DNA of 64,000 nt from Mesorhizobium sp. B2-8-5 (lineage in GTDB: Bacteria; Pseudomonadota; Alphaproteobacteria; Rhizobiales; Rhizobiaceae). The stretch lies in NCBI RefSeq assembly GCF_006440675.2, contig NZ_CP083951.1, positions 2,637,501 to 2,701,500 on the forward strand. The letters run 5' to 3'. Shown here one piece after another: positions 35,651-43,441 of this stretch. Within the stretch, counting starts at the first letter, position 1. Each line of letters begins with the position of its first letter. The position numbers and the translations under genes are program-made. The notes below the pieces were generated by a model. It searched no databases. It was given only the letters and a program-made list of their open reading frames with translations, and was not told where the DNA came from.

Positions 35651-36901
35651 TCACTGGCCCTGGAACGGCTTGTACCATTTGGCGAGGCCGTCGGTGATGT
35701 CGGCGGCGAGTTGGTCCGGCGTGATCGATCCGGACATCATCTTGGTGATGTCGCCCTGCAGCAGCTCCGATCCCGTCGGCTTCTCGAAGCGGAAATAGAT
35801 GACATTGATATGCGGCATCGCCGTCTCGTTCAACTTGGCGACATGCGACAAGAGTTCGTCCTTGATGACGACGCCCTTGATCGGCGAGATGTTGCCGAGC
35901 AAGGCCGAGAACTTGTCGCCGAACTCCTTGGTGCCCATCCAGTTGACCAGCTTGAGCGCCGCTTCCTTGTTAGCCGACTTGGAATTGACCGCGTAGCCGC
36001 CGTCGAAGAATTTCGTGGCTTGCGGCGTGTCGCCGGCCTTGGCCATTGGCGGGGCGACGAAGTCCATGTTGATGGCGGGGTTCTGCGACCGGTAGGTGGC
36101 GATGTCGAAGCTGCCGCCGGCGAGCATCGCCGCCTTGCCGCTCAGGAACAACTGGCCGGCCGTCTCATAGTCGATGCCTTCGAAGCCTTCGGGCATATAG
36201 GGCCGCAGTTCGAGCAGCTTGCCGAGTGCCGCGACATAGCGCGGGTCCTTGAAGGTGGTCTTGCCGCTGGTCAGGTCGCTGACGAAGTCCTGGCCGAGGA
36301 ACGGGTTGGTGAAGATGGCCACGAACATCTCGTTGAACCAGCTTGTGCCCATGCCGTTAGCCAAGGGATAGATGCCCTTTTCCTTCAGCGCCTTGCTGAC
36401 GGCGATGAACTCATCCCAGGTGGTCGGCGGCGTCAGGCCGGCCTTGGCGAAGACGTCCTTGTTGATGAACAGGCCAAGCGTCTGCGAGGCGAAGGGCAGC
36501 GAATAGACCTTCTTGTCGGCGCGGTAGGTGCCGGACACTAGCGCATCCGCCGGCTGGTTGGCGAGCGAGGGCACGGTGCTCATGTCGAGCGGCTCGAAAT
36601 AACCGGCCTTCACGAATTGCTCGAGCCAGCCATAGGCATGGGTGTGGATGACGTCGCCGCCCTTGCCGCCGGCCAACGCCGTCGAGACGATGGTCGGATA
36701 ATTCTCGTCCGGGAAGGACTCGAACTTCACGTGGATGTCCGGATTGGCCTTGGTGAAGTCGGCGAAGAGCTCGTTGTAGGCGGCCTTGTCTTCCTGGCGC
36801 CAGGTCCAGAACGAGATGTCGGCGGCGTGCGCCAGACTTGTTGCGAATCCCCATGCGAAAGAGGCGGCCGCGAGGGCCAGGCCGATCCTTCTCCTGCTCA
36901 T
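35651..36901 (-). CDS. sugar ABC transporter substrate-binding protein (CUT1)
   Basis: 416 residues with an N-terminal Sec signal (SRRRIGLALAAASFAWGFAT, cleavage about residue 26 at AHA-AD), then DISFWTWRQEDKAAYNELFA as in CUT1 binding proteins. Mature part is the two-lobed solute-binding fold with family blocks AKAGLTPPTTWDEFIAVSKAL and GTSWFNEMFVAIFTNPFLGQ. Periplasmic receptor of the importer. Its position beside a BadF-type kinase, a SIS protein and a ROK regulator suggests an (amino) sugar ligand. No ATPase gene accompanies it, so a shared MsmK/UgpC-type ATPase is assumed. Confidence 0.92.
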   Translation of the reverse strand: MSRRRIGLALAAASFAWGFATSLAHAADISFWTWRQEDKAAYNELFADFTKANPDIHVKFESFPDENYPTIVSTALAGGKGGDVIHTHAYGWLEQFVKAGYFEPLDMSTVPSLANQPADALVSGTYRADKKVYSLPFASQTLGLFINKDVFAKAGLTPPTTWDEFIAVSKALKEKGIYPLANGMGTSWFNEMFVAIFTNPFLGQDFVSDLTSGKTTFKDPRYVAALGKLLELRPYMPEGFEGIDYETAGQLFLSGKAAMLAGGSFDIATYRSQNPAINMDFVAPPMAKAGDTPQATKFFDGGYAVNSKSANKEAALKLVNWMGTKEFGDKFSALLGNISPIKGVVIKDELLSHVAKLNETAMPHINVIYFRFEKPTGSELLQGDITKMMSGSITPDQLAADITDGLAKWYKPFQGQ

Positions 36902-36970
36902 CTTCCCGATCTCCCATTCAGCGCTTCATGCGCTTTGACGCGATTAATCAAATCATAGTTCTTGCCGTTT

Positions 36971-36994
36971 GGAAAGATAGTTTGTAAAGTTTCC
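36971..36994. promoter_or_regulatory. inverted repeat between importer and kinase genes
   Basis: GGAAA (36971-36975) and TTTCC (36990-36994) with a 14-base AT-rich spacer, in the divergent promoter region of the binding protein and kinase genes. A candidate site for the ROK regulator at 39159; weak evidence. Confidence 0.35.
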
Positions 36995-37053
36995 TAACTA
37001 ATGTCGTGACGTCGTGCGGTCCATCGGTAGCCCGTGGGACGAGGGGAATGTTC

Positions 37054-37971
37054 GTGGATCAGAACCTGTTGGCGGGCGTGGACATAGGCGGCACCAAGAC
37101 GCGCATCATGGGGCGGCGCGGCGACACCTTGTTGTTCGACAAGACGGTTGTCACCGACGAGTGGCGGATCCGCCAGATGGAGGCCGACGCGGCGAAACTG
37201 GCGGCCATCGTTGCGGACCTGTGCGGCGGATCATCGCCGGCTGCCATGGCCGTCGGCGCGCATGGTTGCGATACCGACGAGCAATGCCGGCGTTTCCAGG
37301 CGCTGCTGTCAGCCAACCTCAAAACGAGGGTGCAGGTGGTCAACGACGCCGAACTGATGGTGCCCGCGGCCGGCTATGATGACGGCATCGGGGTGGTGGC
37401 CGGAACCGGTTCGATCGCGGTCGCGCGCACAGCCGAGGGCAAGATGCTTGCCGCTGGCGGCTGGGGCTGGATCCTGGGTGACGAAGGCAGCGCCGCCGCA
37501 CTGGTGCGCGAAGCGGCCAAGGCGATCCGCCGCGCGCTCGACCGCGGCCAGGAGGGCGATCCGCTGATCGCCGTGCTGATGCGCGAAATCGGAACCGACG
37601 ACCAGACCAAGCTCGGTATATTGCTCAACGAGACGAGGGGTGCCGCGGCCTGGGGCCGCTACGCCAACGCCGTCTTCGATGCGGCAACTGCCGGCTCGCC
37701 GCTCGCTTCCCGCGTCATCAAGGAAGGCGGGGAGGGACTTGCCGCGCTCGTCCAGTTGCTGATCGAACGCGGCGCCAATGCCGCGCTTGTCGTTGCCGGC
37801 GGCGGCGTCATTGCCGAGCAGCCGATGCTGATGGATGCTTTCGTCGAGGCCATGGCGTCGGTGTCGCCGATAAGCCACGTGGTCCTACTGCGCGAGCCGC
37901 CGGTGATCGGCGCGGTGGCGCTGGCTGGACGCCTTGTCGCGGGCCAAACAGCTTCCCGCAGCAGAGCATAG
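37054..37971 (+). CDS. BadF/BadG-type sugar kinase (N-acetylglucosamine kinase-like)
   Basis: 305 residues if GTG 37054 is the start: GAGGGG (37041-37046) is 7 bases before it, while the ATG at 37048 is too close. The N-terminal phosphate loop is VDIGGTKTRIMGRRGDTLLF (ASKHA fold), with the second loop GIGVVAGTGSIAVARTAEGK and adenosine motif GANAALVVAGGGVIAEQPML. Members phosphorylate N-acetylglucosamine or related amino sugars with ATP. The stop is 19 bases before the SIS gene. Likely the first enzyme acting on the imported sugar. Confidence 0.85.
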   Translation: MDQNLLAGVDIGGTKTRIMGRRGDTLLFDKTVVTDEWRIRQMEADAAKLAAIVADLCGGSSPAAMAVGAHGCDTDEQCRRFQALLSANLKTRVQVVNDAELMVPAAGYDDGIGVVAGTGSIAVARTAEGKMLAAGGWGWILGDEGSAAALVREAAKAIRRALDRGQEGDPLIAVLMREIGTDDQTKLGILLNETRGAAAWGRYANAVFDAATAGSPLASRVIKEGGEGLAALVQLLIERGANAALVVAGGGVIAEQPMLMDAFVEAMASVSPISHVVLLREPPVIGAVALAGRLVAGQTASRSRA

Positions 37972-37990
37972 CAGTCATGGAGCATCGAAA

Positions 37991-39010
37991 ATGAAGCGTA
38001 TCGGCTACCGAACGGCGGTGTCCCGCCAAGCTGAAAGCCTTGAGACCGGAAGGCAGGCTGTGGCCAAGGCACTCGACACGCTCGACCTCTCGGGCTTCAC
38101 CGCGGGAGCCATCGGCTTTGCCGGTATCGGCGCCAGCTATCAGGCGGCGCTCGCCGGCGCCTTCTATCTGCGCCAGTCCGGCAGGCGGGGGTTCGCTTTC
38201 GTGCCGACCGAGCTCTATGGCCGGATAGATGCGTCCGCGGAGGCCTTTGTCGCTCTGTCGGCCTCCGGCCAGAGCCGTGAAATCGCCGATGTGATGCTAC
38301 AGGCGAAAGCCTATCCTCGCCTTGCCATCTGCCGTGGCGGCGACAATCCGCTGGCCGGTATAACTGGCGCGGTGATCGCCATGGAATCGGGCGCCGACAA
38401 TGGCGCGAGTTCGACCGGCTATACCGGCACTTTGCTCGCGCTCGGCATGCTGGTCGACAGGATCACCGGCGGCTCCTTCGACTGGGCGCAATTGCCGGGG
38501 GCAGTCGAGCGACTGCTGGCCGATGGCTGGGAAAGTGCCGGCCGGGCAGCGAGGCTGCTGGCCGGCCGTGCCTCCATCGACATCGTCGGCGCCGGTATGG
38601 GTTTTGCGAACGCGGGCGAGGCTGCGATGCTGATCCGCGAGGCAGTTCGGGTTCCTGCCTCCGGCTGGGATACGCTGAACTATCTGCACGGCCCGATGGA
38701 ATCGCAGGACGCGGCCACAGGCCTTGTCGCCTTCGGCGACGGCCGCGAGGTCAAGATCGCGCAGGATGTCGCGGCCTTCGGCTGCCCCTCGGTCCTGATT
38801 ACGCGCAGGATAGACATCGCTGCTGCCGACAGGCTGGCTGTCATCTCCATTCCGGCGCTGGGCAATGCGATGGCGGACGGCATCCTGGAAATCATCGCGC
38901 TGCAGATGATCGTCGGCGACATGCAGGATGCGGCCGGCCTCACCGATATCACCTTCCGCTACCGGCAGACGGACACCAAGCTGAAACCCTGGTCGCCGAC
39001 TGAGCTTTGA
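37991..39010 (+). CDS. SIS-domain sugar isomerase/deaminase-like protein
   Basis: 339 residues from MKRIGYRTAVSRQAESLETG, with two SIS domains: AIGFAGIGASYQAALAGAFY plus VALSASGQSREIADVMLQAK in the first, and SIDIVGAGMGFANAGEAAML plus LNYLHGPMESQDAATGLVAF in the second. This resembles the isomerase half of GlmS and the AgaS/GlcNAc-6-P deaminase-like proteins, acting on aldose/ketose 6-phosphates with amino groups. Downstream of the kinase by 19 bases and therefore probably co-transcribed. Confidence 0.88.
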   Translation: MKRIGYRTAVSRQAESLETGRQAVAKALDTLDLSGFTAGAIGFAGIGASYQAALAGAFYLRQSGRRGFAFVPTELYGRIDASAEAFVALSASGQSREIADVMLQAKAYPRLAICRGGDNPLAGITGAVIAMESGADNGASSTGYTGTLLALGMLVDRITGGSFDWAQLPGAVERLLADGWESAGRAARLLAGRASIDIVGAGMGFANAGEAAMLIREAVRVPASGWDTLNYLHGPMESQDAATGLVAFGDGREVKIAQDVAAFGCPSVLITRRIDIAAADRLAVISIPALGNAMADGILEIIALQMIVGDMQDAAGLTDITFRYRQTDTKLKPWSPTEL

Positions 39011-39158
39011 TCCCGTCGCCGCCGCTGTTCTTGCCGGGAATTCGCGGAAACCGCTCAAACCCTTCACAATGACGGCTGTCGTGTTTGATTCGCGATATAC
39101 GCTACGGCAGGTTCGGCCCGAGCGCCAAGAGGAATTAGAGGCGGGATAAACGTCGCAG

Positions 39159-40334
39159 ATGGCTCCAGCCGACATCCCCAGCTTGACGGAAAGCGCCCGC
39201 GCCGTGCTGCGCCTGCTGGCCTCGCAAGGGCCGGTGACGCGGCCGAAGCTCGGCTCGATGCTGGAACTCTCCAAGCCGACCATGTCGGCCGCCGTTTCAG
39301 AGCTCAGCGCGCTCGGCCTCGTTGCGTCGCGCGGGACGGAACGCGGCGCCGTCGGGCGGACCGCCACCGTCTATGGCATTGGCCCCGGTGCCGGCTATGT
39401 GATCGGCATCGATGTCGGCGCCGCACAAGTGCGCGCCGTCGCCTATTCGATGGATGCCCAGCCTTTGGCCACGGGGGAGGAGAGCATTGCGGACGGGGCA
39501 ACCATCGATGAGATCGGCGCGGTCGTTCTGTCGGTGGCCAAATCGATCCCCGCAAAGGTTGGCAAGACTTTCCGCACCTTGCGCAGCATAGCGGTCGCGG
39601 TGCCGCGCATCGTCTCGCACAGCCGCCTCGGCAATGGTCAGGGCAATAGTCCGGACGCCGTGCTGCACACGCTTCGACGAAAGATCGATGTACCGATCAT
39701 CCTGGAGAACAACGTCAACTGCGCGGCGATCGGCGAAATGCATTTCGGCGCGGCGCAAGGTCACCAGACTTTTGCCTTCCTGCAGGTCGGCGTGCGCGTC
39801 GGCCTTGGCCTCATCAATGAGGGCCGGCTTTATCGCGGCGCAGGCGGCGCTGCCGGCGAAGTCGGCCGCATGCCTTTTCCGTGGTCGGTCAGCGAAGTGC
39901 CTTATCGCGAAGGGTTGGAGCACTATCTCGGCTCGCGGGCGCTGATCGAACGCAGCCGGCAGACCTGGCCGGCGCAAGAAGGAGCCCCGCCTAGCTCGGC
40001 CAAGGAATTGTTCGCGCTGGCGCTCGCAGGGTCGCGCCCGGCCGCCGAGGCAGTGTCGCGCCATGCCGCCGATATCGGCCGGCTCGCGGCCGGCTGTATC
40101 GGCATGTTCGATCCGGGCCTGATCGTGCTTGGTGGTGGCGTCGGGCGCAATACGCTGATGACGGCGGAGGTCGAACGGGTGGCCGGCGAATTGGCATGGC
40201 CGACGCAGATTGCGGTCAGCTCGCTGGAAGATGTCGGAACCGCGCTTGGCGCCATGAAGCTGGCGCTGGATTACAGCTTGGGGCTGATCCTGCGCGAGGA
40301 TCGCCATCCGGCGGTAGTGCTGCCGCCGCTGTAG
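39159..40334 (+). CDS. ROK-family transcriptional regulator
   Basis: 391 residues. N-terminal HTH: LASQGPVTRPKLGSMLELSK then PTMSAAVSELSALGLVASRG. The ROK domain follows from ~75 (GYVIGIDVGAAQVRAVAYSM, then IILENNVNCAAIGEMHFGAA). The Cys-rich zinc motif expected after the G-x-G-R segment is absent: the protein reads RMPFPWSVSEVPYREGLEHY there. It may still sense a phosphorylated sugar. Likely represses the adjacent importer and kinase operons. A terminator follows. Confidence 0.9.
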   Translation: MAPADIPSLTESARAVLRLLASQGPVTRPKLGSMLELSKPTMSAAVSELSALGLVASRGTERGAVGRTATVYGIGPGAGYVIGIDVGAAQVRAVAYSMDAQPLATGEESIADGATIDEIGAVVLSVAKSIPAKVGKTFRTLRSIAVAVPRIVSHSRLGNGQGNSPDAVLHTLRRKIDVPIILENNVNCAAIGEMHFGAAQGHQTFAFLQVGVRVGLGLINEGRLYRGAGGAAGEVGRMPFPWSVSEVPYREGLEHYLGSRALIERSRQTWPAQEGAPPSSAKELFALALAGSRPAAEAVSRHAADIGRLAAGCIGMFDPGLIVLGGGVGRNTLMTAEVERVAGELAWPTQIAVSSLEDVGTALGAMKLALDYSLGLILREDRHPAVVLPPL

Positions 40335-40359
40335 GGCGGCCACCTACCAGCGAATGCAA

Positions 40360-40393
40360 AAAGAGGCACGCGCTGGCGGGCGCCTGCCTCTTT
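40360..40393. terminator. bidirectional terminator between ROK and azoR genes
   Basis: AAAGAGGC (40360-40367) and GCCTCTTT (40386-40393) form a stem extended by CGCGC/GGCGC. It lies between the convergent ROK and azoreductase genes. Confidence 0.75.
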
Positions 40394-40411
40394 CATTACC
40401 GGCATCGGCGA

Positions 40412-41050
40412 TCAGGCCGCGGCGGCGACCTGATTGGCGTTGGCGGCAGCGATTGCATCGACCTTGGCGGTGGCCTTGGCCAGCGCGGCGGTGACCGCAT
40501 CGGCACCCATGCCAACGCCCTCGACGCGGATGACTTCGACGTCGGTCATTCCGAGAAAGCCGAGCACGCTGCGCAGGTAAGGCACGGCATGGTCCATCTG
40601 CACCGCGGCGCCTTCAGAATAGATGCCGCCGGAAGCCAGCACGATATAGACCTTCTTGCCGCTGACGAGACCCTTCGGGCCGCCTTCGCCATAGGCAAAG
40701 CTCTTGCCCGAGCGGGCGACGTGGTCGACCCAGGACTTCAACGTGGAAGAGATGTTGAAGTTGATGAAGCCGGTGGCGAGGATAACCGTGTCGGCGGCGA
40801 AGAGCTCGTCGAGCACGGCGTCGGAAACGCCGACGACTTCGGCCTGGCGAGGCGTACGGGCTTCGGCCGGCGTATAGATGCCGGTGGCGTAGTCAGGATC
40901 GATATGCGGCAGCGGATTGGCGACCAGATCGCGCACGACAAGCGTGCTGGTCGGATCGGAGGCAACCAGCTTCTGGGCAAGATCAGTGGCGACGCGGGTC
41001 GAGTGCGAAGCGGCGCCGCGCGGGCTGGAGGTAACGAGGAGAATAGACAT
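40412..41050 (-). CDS. azoR: FMN-dependent NADH azoreductase
   Basis: 212 residues from MSILLVTSSPRGAASHSTRV; AAGGGGA 9 bases upstream supports this ATG over one 14 codons earlier. The flavodoxin-like P-loop for FMN is SSPRGAASHST, and ATGFINFNISSTLKSWVDHV with VYIVLASGGIYSEGAAVQMD matches the AzoR/NADH quinone reductase family. Catalyses two-electron reduction of quinones and azo compounds. The divergent LysR gene at 41152 with an operator dyad between them suggests induction by a quinone-like compound. Confidence 0.9.
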   Translation of the reverse strand: MSILLVTSSPRGAASHSTRVATDLAQKLVASDPTSTLVVRDLVANPLPHIDPDYATGIYTPAEARTPRQAEVVGVSDAVLDELFAADTVILATGFINFNISSTLKSWVDHVARSGKSFAYGEGGPKGLVSGKKVYIVLASGGIYSEGAAVQMDHAVPYLRSVLGFLGMTDVEVIRVEGVGMGADAVTAALAKATAKVDAIAAANANQVAAAA

Positions 41051-41122
41051 GGCGGTGTCCCCTTGGGGTTGGATTGAAACTTTCCACACCAATATGGGAT
41101 TGCTGCTCCATCAGGATAACTG

Positions 41123-41137
41123 GTATAATGTGCATAC
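41123..41137. promoter_or_regulatory. LysR-type box between azoR and LysR gene
   Basis: GTATAATGTGCATAC is an inverted repeat (GTAT...ATAC) fitting T-N11-A. A second dyad ATCCAT/ATGGAT lies at 41139-41157 and overlaps the LysR start. Confidence 0.55.
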
Positions 41138-41151
41138 AATCCATCAATAAA

Positions 41152-42114
41152 ATGGATGGCCTAGCCATGCAGCCGAACCCGACATTGGATCAGCTCCAGA
41201 TCCTGGTGGCAGTAGCCGACACCGGCAGCTTCTCGGCCGCGGGGCGCAAGCTCAACCGGGCGCAGTCGGTGGTGAGCTACGGCATCGCCAATCTCGAAGC
41301 GCAGCTCGGCTTGAAACTGTTCGAGCGCGAAGGCGTGCGCGAGCCGCAGCTGACCGATGTCGGCAAGGCGATGCTGGAGGACGCGCGGCGCATGATCGGC
41401 GTCCTGCAGCGCATCCGCTCGCGCGCCGACGGTTACCAACAAGGGCTGGAAGCGGAAGTGGCAATATCGGTCGACGTGGCGCTGCCTTCACCGGCGCTGG
41501 TGCGCGTGCTCAAGGCCTTCGAGGTTCAGTTCCCTGCGGTCATGTTGCGCCTTTACATCGGCTCCCTCGGCCTGATCGTCGACCAGGTCGTCAATGGCCA
41601 GTCTGATCTTGGCTTTGGCGGCCTGCAAGGCGATGCCGAGGTCAATCTGCTGCGCATCGGCTTCACCTCGATGGTGCCGGCGGCGGCGCCCGACCATCCG
41701 CTGGCGAAGCTGCCCAGACCCGTCGCCATCGAGGATTTGCGCGAGCATATCCAGCTCGTCGTCACCGACCAATCGGAGCGGACACGCGGGCGCGACTATG
41801 GCGTGTTTGCCTATCGGACGTGGCGGCTGACGGATGTGCGCACCAAACATGCCTTGATGCGCGAAGGCCTTGGCTGGGGCGGCCTGCCGCGCTGGCTGAT
41901 CGCCGACGACCTTGCCAGCGGCCGGTTGGTCGAACTCGATCTCGAGCCCTATCGCGAGGTGCGCTCGCCGCTCTATGCCATGCACCGCGTCGACCGCAGC
42001 CCCAAGCCGGCGGCAACCTGGCTGATCGACGAGTTCAAGCGGCAGCTCGGCTGCTTCAATGAGATGGAGCCGGGCGTGTGGACGGAGGAAGGGCCGGAGA
42101 CAAGCCGTCCATGA
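41152..42114 (+). CDS. LysR-family transcriptional regulator
   Basis: 320 residues from ATG 41152 (a second ATG at 41167 is possible). HTH: VADTGSFSAAGRKLNRAQSV then VSYGIANLEAQLGLKLFERE. The C-terminal effector domain spans ~95-300. Divergent from azoR, which it probably activates. Its 3' end overlaps that of the convergent TetR gene by 59 bases, so the last ~20 codons of each gene are read on opposite strands. Confidence 0.88.
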   Translation: MDGLAMQPNPTLDQLQILVAVADTGSFSAAGRKLNRAQSVVSYGIANLEAQLGLKLFEREGVREPQLTDVGKAMLEDARRMIGVLQRIRSRADGYQQGLEAEVAISVDVALPSPALVRVLKAFEVQFPAVMLRLYIGSLGLIVDQVVNGQSDLGFGGLQGDAEVNLLRIGFTSMVPAAAPDHPLAKLPRPVAIEDLREHIQLVVTDQSERTRGRDYGVFAYRTWRLTDVRTKHALMREGLGWGGLPRWLIADDLASGRLVELDLEPYREVRSPLYAMHRVDRSPKPAATWLIDEFKRQLGCFNEMEPGVWTEEGPETSRP

Positions 42115-42682
42115 GCGCGATCAGCACCGCGCGGTAATCCGCGCCGGACGCGCCCGCCTCAATAGCCAAAGCCGCCCGATCGAAGGCGGCCGCCAGCAGG
42201 GCGGTCAGCGCCTCAAGAGGCAATCTGGTCATCGCTTGCGCGCGCATCGCTGCCGCCAAACCTTCGCGCAGCGAGCGGTTGCCGCGGCGGTTGTCGATCT
42301 CGTCCATGGCGGCGCGCCCGAGCACGGCCGGCCCGTCGAGCAGCAGAAGCCGCGTGCGGCCGGGCGCGCGCATCGCCTTGAGATAGGCATCTGACCCGGC
42401 GATCAGCGCGTCACGCGCGGATAGCGAGGGCGGGGAGGCATGGTCGATCTCCGCCGCCACGGACGCGGCCTCCTGCTCGACGACCGCCGCGAACAGCGCC
42501 TGCTTGTCGGCGAAGTGATGGTAGAGCGCGCCGCGCGTCACGCCGGCCTCGGCGACGATCTCCGGCGTGCCGGTCTCGGCATAGGATTTTTCCGTAAACA
42601 GCTTTCGCGCCGCGCGGATCAGATCGGCGCGCGTCGCCTCGGTGCGGTCGCGGTTGGAGCGGCGCCCGGACTCTTGTTGCAT
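42056..42682 (-). CDS. TetR-family transcriptional regulator
   Basis: 208 residues from MQQESGRRSNRDRTEATRAD. HTH: AETGTPEIVAEAGVTRGALY then HHFADKQALFAAVVEQEAAS, as in AcrR/TtgR-type repressors. The ligand domain is Ala/Arg/Leu-rich helices. Two matching palindromes just upstream are its probable operators, with the VOC gene on the other side. Overlaps the 3' end of the LysR gene by 59 bases. Confidence 0.88.
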   Translation of the reverse strand: MQQESGRRSNRDRTEATRADLIRAARKLFTEKSYAETGTPEIVAEAGVTRGALYHHFADKQALFAAVVEQEAASVAAEIDHASPPSLSARDALIAGSDAYLKAMRAPGRTRLLLLDGPAVLGRAAMDEIDNRRGNRSLREGLAAAMRAQAMTRLPLEALTALLAAAFDRAALAIEAGASGADYRAVLIALMDGLSPALPPSTRPAPSH

Positions 42683-42727
42683 ACATGCAGCCTGTATGTT
42701 ATTTGAACTTACATACAGACTGTATGT
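42683..42727. promoter_or_regulatory. two TetR-type operators, ACATRCAG-N-CTGTATGT
   Basis: ACATGCAGCCTGTATGT (42683-42699) and ACATACAGACTGTATGT (42711-42727), the second a perfect odd palindrome. Centres are 28 bases apart. The pattern is like the AcrR/TtgR family operator I know from the literature. Confidence 0.75.
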
Positions 42728-42748
42728 TGGATGCGAGGAGAAGGAAAG

Positions 42749-43174
42749 ATGAAGACGACCAGCTATTATCCGGTGCTGATGACGGACGATGTCACCGGGA
42801 CGGCGGCCTTTTACGTCGAGCATTTCCGCTTCACCCCGCTCTTCGAAAGCGACTGGTATGTGCACCTGCAGTCGGTCGAGGACAGGCGCGTCAACCTTGG
42901 CATCGTCCAGGGCGACCATGAGACGATCCCGAAAGAGGGACGGGGGCGCGCGTCCGGCCTGCTGATCAATTTCGAGGTCCGGGATCCCGACGCCGTCTAT
43001 GAGCGCGTCGTTGCCGCAGGCCTGCCGATCCTGCGCAGCTTGCGCGACGAGCCCTTCGGCCAGCGCCATTTCATAACCAGGGATCCCAACGGCGTGCTGA
43101 TCGACGTGATCAAGCCGATCCCGCCAAGCGAGGAGTTCCTGGCGCATTACGCCGAGGGCGCGGCCGGACCCTGA
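42749..43174 (+). CDS. VOC (glyoxalase/bleomycin-resistance) family protein
   Basis: 141 residues from [32 protein letters not shown] lies directly upstream. Two beta-alpha-beta-beta-beta repeats: [20 protein letters not shown] and [20 protein letters not shown], the VOC fold's paired modules. Metal-dependent dioxygenase or isomerase activity, or simple ligand sequestration; substrate unknown. Faces the TetR gene and is presumably its target. Confidence 0.88.
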   Translation: MKTTSYYPVLMTDDVTGTAAFYVEHFRFTPLFESDWYVHLQSVEDRRVNLGIVQGDHETIPKEGRGRASGLLINFEVRDPDAVYERVVAAGLPILRSLRDEPFGQRHFITRDPNGVLIDVIKPIPPSEEFLAHYAEGAAGP

Positions 43175-43309
43175 GCTTCGCAGTGCAGCAGATGCCGGCA
43201 TTAGTTTAGGCCGCAACGGTTCGGAGTGCGAACGCCGCTGTTTTCTTGCGCCCTAGGCGAATGATCATGAAAAATGGGATTGTCGAACCGATAAAATGTC
43301 GAATGGATA

Positions 43310-43340
43310 TTGACGGGCACATATCCGCGCCAGGCATAAT
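43310..43340 (+). promoter_or_regulatory. AT-rich promoter candidate for the KAP NTPase gene
   Basis: TTGACG (43310-43315), 19-base spacer, CATAAT (43335-43340), followed by AT-rich sequence including TATAAA at ~43354. About 100 bases before the ATG. The whole 43250-43420 stretch is clearly more AT-rich than the neighbouring genes. Confidence 0.35.
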
Positions 43341-43441
43341 AAAATATCCGCACTATAAAATAGAGTAATACTACGTCTAAGTTTTATGATTGCGTGCGCT
43401 CGAGTTGCGAGCCATTTTAGAGCAACTTGGGGGGCTTTGAA

